Shown: positions 50,658 to 61,546 of the stretch, piece by piece | Numbering within the stretch: position 1 is the stretch's first letter | How the letters are laid out: each line of letters begins with the position of its first letter | Source: Linnemannia hyalina | Lineage: Eukaryota > Mortierellomycota > Mortierellomycetes > Mortierellales > Mortierellaceae | DNA: 64,000 bases | NCBI GenBank assembly: GCA_019671135.1 | Contig: JAHRHY010000001.1 | Location: 1,178,001 to 1,242,000 of the forward strand | Reading direction: 5' to 3' | Notes under the pieces: generated by a model | What the model saw: the letters and a program-made list of their open reading frames with translations, nothing else | Database searches by the model: none | Told to the model about the DNA's origin: nothing | Translations under genes and position numbers: made by a program

Positions 50658-52207
50658 AGTGGATTGGAAAGCAGTAGAGATCGAAAGAGGAAAGAGAGAG
50701 AATAGAGTTGGGGACGGAGGAGAGAGAGAAAGGGCCGGGAGTGAGGCGGATCCTAGTCGCCATGCCAATTATTTCTATTTACGAACAAAAAATGAAAAAA
50801 AAGTTGCGATCAAGGTATGAGAGCAATTGGCTGGACACAGAAAGAAAAAAAAAAAAAAGGACGCATACCTTTCCTTTCTTTTGGCCCGACTAACCAAGTA
50901 ATCCCTCGAGCTGAACGTCCACCAAGGACCGATCAATTAGGCTATCGCCGTTGATGAAGAAACAAAACGGAAAAAAGCGAAATGAAGGGGGAGATAAAGA
51001 GAGAGAGTTGGAGAAGAGAGGAGAGAAAGTACCGGTACTAAAGCTATTGTTTACCCGCAACAAAATTGGATGCATGCGAAAAGAAAAGATGAGAGGATTC
51101 GACATGGGTGGACAATTGAAGGGAGCCTACCATGTGGGAAGGACTTCCCGCTCCTCCATGCAATGCAGATACTGTTGTCTTTATAATTTAGAAATTGGTC
51201 AACCAGCATCCTTGCCGTTGGGAAGTGTCGATTTTCAGGCACGTTTGAGAAGAAAGGGATGCTCGGACAAACGGACAAATCGAGCTGATGAGATTTAGGA
51301 AATTGGTCGCGCTGATCTGGTGCAAAGGTGAGACAAAGAAGGTCGTCCGTCGGCCTGGTCCCTGATAGTAAAAAGTGATCTGGTGCCTGAAAATAATGAC
51401 TGATTGCTCTGTTTGACACTAGCAGAAACCAATCTACTGTGGGTCGGGGATCAATCCACTCAGCGACATCAGACAAAACAGCCAGACCGGCGGCGCATGA
51501 TGTTTACAGCCGTAGTTTTTTGCATGACGGCGCATTTAACAGGTATGCTAATGATGACAATGTTGTTGTGCTTGTTGTTGGTGAAGAATGGCTTTCATGC
51601 GCGCGCGGTGAGACGAGACTGGGTGTGTGGGTGGCAATGACTTCTCTTCTCTCTCCTCAACACACTTGCCCTGGCCCCCTCCCTCCCTGTGGGCTGAAGG
51701 AAGAGAGTGGAGAGGGATACAAACATAGATATAAACAACAACAACAAAGAGCGTTGTTTTTTCAGTCTAAAGATTTGTAACTTTGGTGAATTGGGCCTTC
51801 TCCTCGTCCTTATCATGTTGCTTGTCAGCCTTGCTAGCGCTGAAAAAAGAAAAAAAAGTAGCGTGCATGCCTGGTCCCTTTTTTTAGAGACAGGTATTTT
51901 GTGGTGTTTTTTTTACCCTCCCGCCCCTTTCACTCTTTCTTCGTTTTCTATCTCCACTCTTCACTCCTCTTTCTTCACCTCCACTCTTGCGCTCTTCTCT
52001 CCTCCTCCTTCTTCTGCTTCCTTCTTCTTCCTTTTTTTGCTTCCTCTTCCTACTCCATCTCATGTCACTCCTCATTCATTGCTAGCAATGGCTCATGCAT
52101 TCCTCCTCTTCTTAATACTTGTTCCCCTTCCATAATTTTTGTGTTTTCAACTCTTTCCATTCTATTTTATTTTAGTCCGCCCTTCTTCACCACTCGTCAT
52201 AATAACC
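48904..52207. other. 3.3-kb non-coding, repeat-rich region
   Basis: No supported gene on either strand. It includes a GGG-tract repeat (50592-50612) followed by A28 (50627-50654), CTGGCTGG/CTGACTGA repeats (about 50390-50417), and scattered poly(T)/poly(A). A long C/T-rich block (about 51915-52205) is the leader of the Ser-rich protein gene. Confidence 0.6.
50592..50654 (+). repeat. Four-tract GGG repeat adjoining an A28 homopolymer
   Basis: GGG at 50592, 50598, 50604 and 50610, with 3-nt CCA/TCA loops, is a textbook G-quadruplex pattern. It is followed at 50627-50654 by 28 consecutive A residues. Confidence 0.85.
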
Positions 52208-54601
52208 ATGTTGCTCTTTCAAAGCACAACTCCCTCCTCCTCACACTTCTCCCCAGCAACAACAATAGCAACAACATCGAAACGAACAAGTCGACCTCCC
52301 ACACCTCCAGTCGAAGAACAGACTAGCACCAAATCATCATCGACACTGATTACACTATCACATAGCCACCACTCGTTCCTGCAATCCCCTACACACGTCC
52401 GCTCCAATTCCTCTTCCTCCCTCTCTTCCTCCTCGCATAACCGACCTCACCACTACCAACATCATCAACACCACGACAGCCATCATCAGCCACTTTCTAA
52501 AGACGCGTTGTCTGCTGGATCCGAGTCTGATAATAGCAGCAGGAACAGGAACTCCACCAATAGCAGCCACTATTCATCCCTCGCCCACTTTTTCAGCCCT
52601 TCTTCCTCGGCCTCGGCGATATCCCCCTCATCTTCATCCTATCATCACCACCTCCTCCCCGAGACAACCAACAAAGCTGAGGAGAAGAAGAAGGAGGGTT
52701 TGGAAACCAAGGAAACCGAGGAAGGAGACAGCGGGAACATCATGTCGTTCGCATCAGGATACAGTCTTTACCAGCAACAGCAACAATATTCGATCCCGGC
52801 AACGATCGCTAAGCCCGTGGCCATCTATCCTCAGGAGCTGCAACCCTGCCGAAAGAGATACTCTCCTCGGCATAATACACCCAACAATGGAGTAGCAGGG
52901 GGAGTAGGAGGAGGGGTGGTCGGTACTGGATCGTCATCTTCATATCTGTCGTATGCCTCGGCCCTTGCAGCTACTATTGAACAGCTTCAACTGCAGCAGC
53001 AACAGAACTACCAGCAGATGCAACTACGTAAGAATGACCCACTATCCCTCCAAAATTTCGACCGACATCGAGGCACAACTTCCAACATCACAGACCATAC
53101 CAACAGTGGCAACTATATCCATGAGCACCAAAAAGAACAACACCGACAGAAATATGAACGTAATCGTCATCGTAATCGGAGCTCCTTCGACTCTCCCCCG
53201 TCTCCTTGTACGACCGCCTCGGACGCGCTCTTGTCGTCGTCTTCATCGACTTGTCACTGCTCTTCTCCTCCTTCCTCCAACTCGACGTGCGGGAAAAGCG
53301 GCGGCAGTACCAACTCTACCAACAGCAACAGCAACATTGTCGCGGTCCCCTCGACAGAAACTACGAGTATGTCTCATTGCTCCCCCGTCTTGTCTCGGAC
53401 CCTGACCAAAGCCTACTCCTCGTCATCAGCAGCAACGCTATTCTCAGAAGACGCAGCCTTAGAAACAACAACAGCATCATCAACAGAAGCAACAGCCGTC
53501 GCCTCCCCTGTTGATGCAAGGCCATCACCCCCTATATCGTTTTCCTCCCCTCCTTCCTCTTCCTCGTCTTCCTCATCATCCTTCAGCCTTGAGCACGCGT
53601 CGACTGTAGGAGTGGTGGTACAAACATCTCATTCCAGAGCGTCATCTATGGTCGGGTCGACTTCTTCCGCTGACCCTGCCTTGTTGTCTTCGTCGTTGTG
53701 GTTGGAGAACAGCGGTGATAACAGTAGCAGTAGCGGCAATGAGAAGGAATGCTATGACAGTAGCTCTATTGGATTCTTGTCTCGCTCGCCCTCACCACCA
53801 GCACCCTTACATCGTCTGTCTCTCCAACAGCAACAGCAACAACAACATTCCAGTGCCCCCTCGTCCTCGTCGCCTCGCCTTTCGTCTCGCCAATCACATC
53901 TTCACCAACAACCTCGGGATACTACTGCAAGACAAGCGTTGAAATCTGACAAACACGGGTCGTTGGATTATCAGGGGCAACAGCAGCAATGTCATTCTTC
54001 GTGTTGTCAGCCGGGGGGGAGGAACAGCGCCAGGCGAACCCAAAGTCCCCCAAGTCAGGGTCAGGGACAAGGACAGGGGGACGAACGGTGGTCAGACGTG
54101 CAGGCACAAAGTGCCCGTCCAACGGCTTCTATATTGACCTCTCCACCATCCTCTCCAACCTCGTCATCGTCATCGTCCTTGAACCACAACCATCGTCATC
54201 ATCATCTTCGACTTCCTCAACAAACAAACCCGCACTACCCACACCACCGCCGCCACCCCTCCTCTCCCGCATCTCTCGGCAGCGTGTCCACCTTCTCCAA
54301 CAAAAATTCATACAATAGCTACTACCCCGGAACCTCATCGCGCTCGACTTCCTCAGCCTCCAGATCAGCAACCCGCCGTCCAAAATCCGCTCTCGCAACC
54401 ACATCCCCCACATCAACAGCAGCAGGAGCCCTGGTGGCGTCGAGCTCGGTAAAGGAGCCGTCCCCCAGTTCTACACAAGCAATTGCACAGAGCTCAAGCC
54501 GTTACATCCACTTCATCTGGCTCCCACTCCTCCTACTCCTGATCCTCGCCATCGGTGGCCAGACCTCCTCCACCTTCGACTCCACTGTCAGCTACATCTA
54601 A
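52208..54601 (+). CDS. Uncharacterised Ser/His/Gln-rich, probably tail-anchored protein
   Basis: Intronless frame of 797 residues from the ATG at 52208. Upstream in-frame codons are leader sequence without a better ATG. Almost the whole chain is low-complexity: Ser runs, His/Gln clusters (HHYQHHQHHDSHHQ), Gln tracts and Pro-Ser pairs, with short possible motifs such as FLSRSPSPP. One acidic/Lys segment (about 155-175, EEKKKEGLETKETEEG) stands out. The only hydrophobic stretch is near the end (about 769-782, FIWLPLLLLLILAI), followed by about 15 residues, so C-terminal tail anchoring is likely. The even frame over 2.4 kb and the placement of the only hydrophobic helix argue for a real gene. 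No family recognised. Confidence 0.65.
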   Translation: MLLFQSTTPSSSHFSPATTIATTSKRTSRPPTPPVEEQTSTKSSSTLITLSHSHHSFLQSPTHVRSNSSSSLSSSSHNRPHHYQHHQHHDSHHQPLSKDALSAGSESDNSSRNRNSTNSSHYSSLAHFFSPSSSASAISPSSSSYHHHLLPETTNKAEEKKKEGLETKETEEGDSGNIMSFASGYSLYQQQQQYSIPATIAKPVAIYPQELQPCRKRYSPRHNTPNNGVAGGVGGGVVGTGSSSSYLSYASALAATIEQLQLQQQQNYQQMQLRKNDPLSLQNFDRHRGTTSNITDHTNSGNYIHEHQKEQHRQKYERNRHRNRSSFDSPPSPCTTASDALLSSSSSTCHCSSPPSSNSTCGKSGGSTNSTNSNSNIVAVPSTETTSMSHCSPVLSRTLTKAYSSSSAATLFSEDAALETTTASSTEATAVASPVDARPSPPISFSSPPSSSSSSSSSFSLEHASTVGVVVQTSHSRASSMVGSTSSADPALLSSSLWLENSGDNSSSSGNEKECYDSSSIGFLSRSPSPPAPLHRLSLQQQQQQQHSSAPSSSSPRLSSRQSHLHQQPRDTTARQALKSDKHGSLDYQGQQQQCHSSCCQPGGRNSARRTQSPPSQGQGQGQGDERWSDVQAQSARPTASILTSPPSSPTSSSSSSLNHNHRHHHLRLPQQTNPHYPHHRRHPSSPASLGSVSTFSNKNSYNSYYPGTSSRSTSSASRSATRRPKSALATTSPTSTAAGALVASSSVKEPSPSSTQAIAQSSSRYIHFIWLPLLLLLILAIGGQTSSTFDSTVSYI

Positions 54602-55138
54602 TCCCCTCCCTCCTCCCCTATTTTCTTCTCCACCCACCCCCCACTCCCGCCTCTTTTTGTTTTTCTTTTTGGCATGTTTTTCTTTTAGTTATCGTTTCTT
54701 TCATAATCTTAGCATACCCTAGCCCATCCCCTCTTGTCCATAGTCCCATCTCATCCCCCAATCTAATAGTAATCGTAATCCTAATAACAGTTCTTATTCT
54801 TAAAAAACCATTGATAACCATGAACAACGAGAACCTGTGAATGGGGGTCATCATGAGTGAACTAACAAACAAACAAACAAACAAACAAACAACTAAACAA
54901 ACACAAACGAAAAGAAACAAGCCTGGACCTGAAAAGGTTCAAAGTCCCCTCAGTTCCCCCCATGAACACAAATTACATCATTCCTTCTTTAACGTTTGCC
55001 ATGTTTTTATCTAAGCAGGAAAGGCAATGACCTCGTGAATAACGGCTACATGAATAAAGAAAGGAATGTGAGGAGAAATAGTAAAAGGGAGTAAAAAAAC
55101 AAAAAGAAAACAAATGAACAAGAATAACCACTCTTTGT
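54602..55138. other. Intergenic between convergent genes
   Basis: 537 bp holding the 3' ends of the Ser-rich protein gene (+) and the ABCD transporter gene (-). It has an AAAC tetranucleotide run (about 54866-54902). No gene is seen. Confidence 0.6.
54866..54902. repeat. AAAC tetranucleotide microsatellite
   Basis: Run of CAAA/AAAC units with one CTAA interruption in a 3' flank. Confidence 0.8.
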
Positions 55139-58100
55139 CTAGAACAGTCCACGCTTCTGGACCTTGGTGCCGTCTTGAGGACCAGCGTTCAGTCCAACCT
55201 CGAGCTCCTTCTGGATCTCAGCGTGGCGCTTCTTCAGGTCCTCAACCTCGTCCAACTTGGCCTGCAAGGACTTAATCTCGTTCTCAACCGACTGACGCTC
55301 CTCTGCTGTTCCGATGGTCGAGAACTCCCAGTGGCCGTGGTCGCCCGTCAACTTGAGCAAGTGCAAGTGGTACTTGAACAGTGCAGGACGATGCGAGATT
55401 GTAATAAGGGTAATACCCTCATCTTTGGCGTGGTTGTACATCAATCCCTCAACATCCGAACTGACCGCAGACGTGCACTCGTCCAAAATGGCGAACTTGG
55501 GCTTGTGATAGAACAATCTTGCCATGTTCATCTATGCATGCGGATAAAAATAGTCAAGATAGAAAACAACACATTGTCAGAGAATGATGCAAACAAACAA
55601 ACAAAAACGTAGTCGAGAGACGCGTTTAGGCGCACATATAAACACTTACTCTTTGCTTCTCTCCGCCAGAAAAGACGTCTTTCCACTCCTTGACAGTGTC
55701 CCAGCCTCCCTCGCGATCAGGGATGTAGGCCAAGTGAACATGCTTCAAGATGGTCATCAACTCCTCTTCTGTCCGGCCGGCCTTGATCATGTCGGCGTGC
55801 GAGTGAGGGTAGATAACCTGGTCTCTCAACGATCCAATCGACAAGTAGGCGCGCTGAGGGATGTAAAAGATGTCCTTGGGGCTGGGGCGGGAGACCTCGC
55901 CACGGAAGACGGGCCAAAGACCGCTGACAAGACGAGCGAACCCAGTCTTACCAACACCGTTGGGTCCAGTGACGAGCATGTGGTCGCCGGGCTTGACATC
56001 AACGTTCAAGTTACGCACCAATTCCTCGCCTCCGTTAGCGTTTCCGGGAGAAGGAGTCACGATGGGCACACCGACAAACTTGATACCCTCGTAACCATAG
56101 TTCATGACGCCGCGAATGTCAGCCATCGAGTAGAACTCAGCCTCGGCATCGCCGTCCTGGGAAGAGGCCGAAGATCCAGCAGCAGCAGTCTTAGGGGCAG
56201 GTCCCTCGAACTCACCGGCCTGGAGCTGGTGAAGGACAGAGATCAAGTTGTAGACACGAAGAGTCGAACCGGCCAACTCGGACATTTCCTTGTAAGAGTA
56301 CATCATACGTCCACCAGCATCGGCCAACGACATCATCAGACTATATAAGTAAAGGAAACGCGAGAAACTGTTGGTCGTAGTTCGCCTTTGAACATGAAAA
56401 AAGTTGCTCGCAGAGATAATCCTTACCGCTTGCTGGTGATAAAGCCCTTGGTACGGGCACCAACCACCTTGTCTCCACTGGCAATATCCTTGACAGAGTC
56501 AACACCTCCCAAGGCAGGGAAGAAGACGGGCAAGGCACAGAGGGTCAAACCAACAGCAGACCAGCAGTACTTGATGATAAAGTCCTCGAACATGTTGTAG
56601 GCGATACGGATCTTGTAGATCGAGTTGATGTGACGGATCAAGCGCTTGTAGGTCCTGGTCAAGATCGAGTGCTCCAAGTCAGCTCCGTTGTAGAAAGCAA
56701 CCTCCTCGGCGTTGGTGATCAGACGAGTGTGAGCAGAGCGGAAGTCACCCTATGAATGTTCAATGGCACCAGGTTAGTACCCTGGTTTGCCGATCAAATC
56801 CTTGGCATTGCGCACATGCAAAAATGACGCGAAAGTGAGAGCTATGAAAAGAACTTGCCTCCAACTTGGCCTCGACGGCGGCCAATTTACCAAAGGCAGG
56901 GGTGACCATGCGGAGCAAGAAGGCGGTGACAACATAGGAGACAAAGAGTCCACCCATTCCAGAGACACCGATAGAGCGCATCAGCTGGTAGTTGAAGATG
57001 ATGGTATCCAGGATGGGCTTGCCCAAGTTGGAGTAGAGTCCTGCCAAAGAATCACAGAACTTGGCGACATCGGTGGTGATGTATTGGTCAACGCCCTCAA
57101 TGCGGTCGTCCAAGTTCAATGCCCTGTAGTAGGTGACCTGGTCGTTGAGGTACAGGTCGTGGACGTAGCGAGTCAAGCGTGTACGGAATGCGATTGACAG
57201 CTTGGATTGCAGGTAGCGAATCTATATGTCACACCAGTCAAAACGGACAGTGTATAGGTTAGATTGCTTACTCTATCACAAGGTATAGACGCATATCTCT
57301 TGGCATTGCGGGTTTGAGTGAGGATATGGATGTGTGTATGCAATTCCGTCGTCTTTGCTGTCGTTGGCGTGAGTGCACATCGGGCGAGTTCAACCGGCTG
57401 AATGATTTTTTTTTGCTGGTCGTTAGTTTCGTTGATCGTGTCCCAATGCTGCTTTGCAATCATAAATCGATCGACGACGCACAAAATCATGGCGGCTGCC
57501 CGGAGACAACTCTCCGAATGTGTTCGATCCAAGCTCCCTACCCCACCTTTTACAACCCTTCTTGTTTCGCCCTTCATTTTTGCTCTTGCTGCACCTCATG
57601 TTCTCTTGGCCACGTTTGCTGCCCCAATGGTTCCTTTTTTGTCGTTTTTCGCTTATTCCTGCTGACATAACTGAGTTGGGGCGATGTCGATATGGTCGAA
57701 CGAACTGGCTGAGTGATCAATTGAGGGAAAGGACATGTGGATTGAATGCAATTGACGTGAAGGCATGGTTCTGTATCCACTTGCCATGCTGTTGGTATAG
57801 GTGGCGGGAAGGGCGATGGCGAACCAGTATCCCAAACCGCGAATGAACCCCTTGCCATTGCCGGCGATCTATGTCAAAGAAGAGAAGGACAATTTTGCAT
57901 ATGCAAATGAAGGAAGCCAGGGTCAGTTGATAATGATGAAAAGACAGTAGACCAAGATCATAACCATGATGTGGTAGTGCTAATGCTTGAAGCCATGATC
58001 CGCCGAGACACGAAAAAAGCCATATGCTCACCAAGTCCTTGACAATAGCTCCGTCAAGACGGGCAACGACAACACTGAGGTAGGTACGGAGAACCAAGAA

Positions 58101-58580
58101 GGTGGTATGAAGGACCAGGATCATAGTTTCCTTGCAGTGCAGCCTGGGGATCAAGATCTTGAAGATGGACTCGATCTGGCGGAAGAACTCCTTGTTGACG
58201 CCGACCTTAACCGAGGACTTTGCAGAGGAAGCAGACGATCCGGCCGAGGCGACCTTGGATGGTGGGAAGTACTTGCGGTTGCGTGCAAACGTCTCTGGTG
58301 TAGTGTGCTTGATGGGTTTCGAGGTCTTTTTAGGCGCAACAACCTTGCCCTCCTTCACATTGGAGCTACTGCTGCTGGTACCCTCAGTCGAGACCTTGGA
58401 AGCAGCGGCGGCCTTCTTGGCCTTTGCCTGCTTGTTGCTCAGATAGCGTCCGATAACGACGGCAATGAAGCTGACAAGGGCGACTGCAGGGAGAGGACGA
58501 GCACGGGCTGATTTTTTGGTGTGAACGGCATCAAGGACCGCGTTGATCTGCTGAGGCAGGTCTTTTGAATGAGCGACCAT
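55139..58580 (-). CDS. Peroxisomal ABC half-transporter, ABCD (ALDP/Pxa) family
   Basis: Imports (very) long-chain fatty acyl-CoA into peroxisomes as a dimer of half-transporters. Exons complement(55139..55531, 55650..56340, 56427..56749, 56859..57221, 57785..57868, 58032..58580) join in phase to 800 residues. The N-terminal membrane segment VALVSFIAVVIGRYL and a Lys/Ala-rich linker precede the ALDP-like core: HCKETMILVLHTTFLVLRTYLSVVVARLDG, AFRTRLTRYVHDLYL, and an EEVAFYNG loop equivalent to the EAA motif. The ATPase has Walker A GPNGVGKT (565-572), signature FSGGE (663-667), Walker B FAILDE (683-688) and H-loop SHRP (His717). The C-terminal helix is a coiled coil. Two of five introns use GC donors (G|GCAAGT after 57785 and after 56859); the reading phase demands them. 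Confidence 0.94.
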
Positions 58581-59758
58581 GTTGGTGTTGCAAATATGTC
58601 GTTGTTGTGATGGGAAGGTGTGAAGAAAGGGTCGATGGAATATGTTGCTTACGTGGTAGGTGTAGGGGGGTGGCTGGAGGGATGAGGAAGGGGCGAAGGA
58701 GAGGAGAGGTCGGAGGATAGATTAGGGATGGAGATGCAAAAAGTAGGAAGAGGAAGAAACAATTAAAACAAAGAGGAAGATGGAGAGTGTGTACAGGAGA
58801 GGTTGTTGAAGGGACGATGGGAGAGGGTCGCACGGTCAACAAAAAAGTCGGAGAGGATGGAGAGGGGATAGAGAAGGGAGGATGGGGAAGAGGGATGGAA
58901 GAAGAAGAAGAAGAAGAAGGAGAAGGAGAAGGAGAAGAAGAAGAAGAGAGAAAAGGAAGCACGAGAAGGAGTCAGCAACGAATAATATCAAAAGAAGGAA
59001 GGTGGAGAAAGACAAAGACAAAGAAGAAATATCCACGGCAAAAGAAAGGCCGAAAAATGACTGAGGGGCACACGGATCTGGTAATCGAAGTTGAGGCACA
59101 GAAAAGACTCTTACAAACACAGACAGCCAACCCCGCACTTCTCACTTCTTCTCATCGTGCACAATGACCCGTCGCTCTCATTCGATGGAGACACACGAGG
59201 CAAAACAGCAACGAGAGTGCTTTTCTTCTTTCAATCATTCCTGTTGGCTGCCCTGCCTTTTGCACTTTGCGTGTGTCCATGGGCTGACTGGCAAGCCTGT
59301 TTGTGTACCTCTAGCTGGAGGGAGAGATCTCTGTCAGTGGCTCGCAGTCACTGTGAACCTTATTACATACTGATGTGTCCACACCCACGTGAAAGCCATC
59401 TGTCTCTTGTAGCAGCGCTTAACTAGTCTTCACTGCAGAGAACATCAACAAACTGCATCAACAATAATAATAATACACGCCACATCGTGTACTCGCAGTG
59501 TACTGTGTACATCCGTACATCCCTGCCTTTTCTTCGATTCGATAAGGCCCTTCGCACGAAGGACATGGATCCGCCGTGAGAAAGAGCTTTTTTCAAGGAC
59601 AAAAACATGCCGATCATTGTACGTAGAGTCTCCAGCTCAGCTCGGACATTTTTTCTCAAGCGATGATGTTAAACACGCAAAAAAGGATATTACATTACGA
59701 CAATAAAAACCATGGTGTCGGAAATATGACAGGATGGCGCGTAAAACAAAAGCTCTCT
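58581..59758. other. Intergenic: ABCD leader and 3' flank of the acidic-protein gene
   Basis: No supported gene. The ABCD upstream region is C/T-rich on its coding strand, with GAA/GAAGGA trinucleotide runs on the plus strand (about 58900-58950). The rest is unremarkable. Confidence 0.6.
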
Positions 59759-60591
59759 CTATTCTTCATCGTTCATGGTCTCTCCAGAACCAGCTTGGCC
59801 CAACAGATCCTCTTTACTGTACTCTGGCTCAGCTTCAACTTCTGCCTCAGAACTCTTATCCCCCTGGAAAAGCGTCTCAACATACCGATGCATATTCTCA
59901 TCAAGACCAGCCTCCTCCTCCTCCGCAACAACCTCATCTTCGGTCATCTTCACCATCTCATCCGTCAATGCCTCACCACTCGCTTTCTCAGCCTCTTCAA
60001 TCCTATCTCGGATCTCTTCCTCAGCCTCCTCGTTCAAAATCTCTTCCTCGCGTTCCTCACGTAATTCCTCCATCGCATCCTCAAGGACTTCCTCGGCTTC
60101 CTCAACGCGAGCCTTGGCCTCGGTTTCGATCTCGGAAATGGCTCCAACCTCTTCGAGTTGTTTCAACAGCCCTTGCTCGGTACCATCTTCCTTCTCTGAT
60201 CCCTGCTCGTCGTCCTCCTCTTGGATCGACTCGGCCTCCTTCTCGTCAGACCAGTCATCATTCGTCGACGTGGCAACATCATCCTCAACAGTGGTCGCCT
60301 TGGGCGTATCATCAATGATATTTCCTTCGTCATCCTCCGTGACCTTGGGCTGCGCAGACTTGGACTCCAAAAGCGCGTCCTCGTAAGGGCCAGCTGTCAG
60401 AGGATCACGACCAACTAGCATGTCCATTTCGGTCGTGGATCGGGCAGTAGACGTCGAGGGGGTGAGGCATGTGTCTGACGCGCCGTTCTCTTGGTGACAG
60501 TCAGCTGTCGAGACACTACTGGCCTCCGCCGACATCTCCTTTTCGCCCCGAAGATAATCCATCACAGGCAACCGTCTATCCAACTGTAAAC

Positions 60592-60627
<36 letters not shown>

Positions 60628-61067
60628 CAAAAATCGCTTAATGCGTTTAGTACATACAAAACATCAAATTTGGTGGCGTAGAGTCGTGTCTATTTTTTTT
60701 TCTTGTTGTTCTGCAACAGTGAAAAACATTGCATGTTGTATTATCATCATCGCAGAAAGAAAAGAAAACGAACCTTGACACGTTCAACAAAAGAGTTCAA
60801 CCATGGGAAGGTCTTGACGGGTCCTTCCTCACGAGCAGGCAACGGCATCATGATCTCGGTATCATCCGCCAAAGCACTCCCCTTCTTGTTCTTGCGGAAC
60901 GCACTCTCGGCCTGGAAGGCAGTGCGGTCATCAAGACTACCGGCCTGTGGGTTGGGGAGGGCCACATAGTAGAATAGGATGAGCATTAAGAGCGATCCGC
61001 TGATGAAGGTTCTTTTCGAGGACAAGATGCGGCCTCGACCGCTGATTCCACTGGACCAAAGCACCAT
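59759..61067 (-). CDS. Uncharacterised acidic signal-anchored protein
   Basis: Exons complement(59759..60583, 60774..61067) give 372 residues from the ATG at 61067. A basic N-terminus (residues 1-20) is followed by a single hydrophobic segment (about 23-38, LLMLILFYYVAL), which looks like an uncleaved signal anchor. After a Lys/Arg-containing neck the chain turns strongly acidic. From about residue 150 it is dominated by Glu/Asp with long EEAEEEIRDRIEEAEK-type helices, likely coiled coil. The last residues remain acidic (NDEE), with no HDEL/KDEL. If the topology is type II, the acidic part is lumenal, as in Ca2+-binding ER/Golgi proteins; this is inference. The single intron has a T30 tract just before its acceptor. 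No family recognised. Confidence 0.7.
60595..60624. repeat. A30 homopolymer (T30 on the coding strand of the adjacent intron)
   Basis: Thirty consecutive A on the plus strand. On the minus strand it forms the polypyrimidine tract ending 11 nt before the acceptor boundary at 60584. Confidence 0.9.
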
Positions 61068-61546
61068 TTTAGTGTGTTTGGTTGATTTTTTTTGCTTGTG
61101 AGATGAAAGTGGAAGGGAGAAGATATGGATGAGGGAGACGGAGAAGGAGAAAGGGCTTAAAATATTAGGCGGGGGGAAGATTGTTGTGTAGGGTAGAGGG
61201 ATAAAAACGTAGAAACGTGGGTGCGAGAGAGGAAGAAAGTGGGATGAGTGATTTGCAAGGAGCATGTAGTGAGAAACAATCGTATCAATGCAAGACCTTA
61301 ATTTTTTTTTCTCGTTTTTCGAAACGCTGAGACCGTTTGGGAAAAAGAAAAGATAGTTCTCTCTCCCGTTCATCACTGAACATACTGAAAAACATCGCCG
61401 AACTTCATCCAACAGACGAAAAAAAATGCACAACGTCTGTTCCACATTTGTCTATTCCTTAATCCCATCCAAAGTTCTCTTTGTAAAAACTCAGCTTGTT
61501 GTTTGTCGGTGTGGAGGGGGGAGAATGGAAGAGGTAAATGCTCTAA
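61068..61546. other. Intergenic region
   Basis: Leader of the acidic-protein gene and 3' flank of the zinc-finger gene. No gene seen. Confidence 0.55.

Noticed and set aside
58900..58950. Poly-Glu-encoding frame from GAA repeats
   Set aside because: It is a trinucleotide tract in the ABCD upstream region; pyrimidine-rich on the gene's own strand like other leaders.
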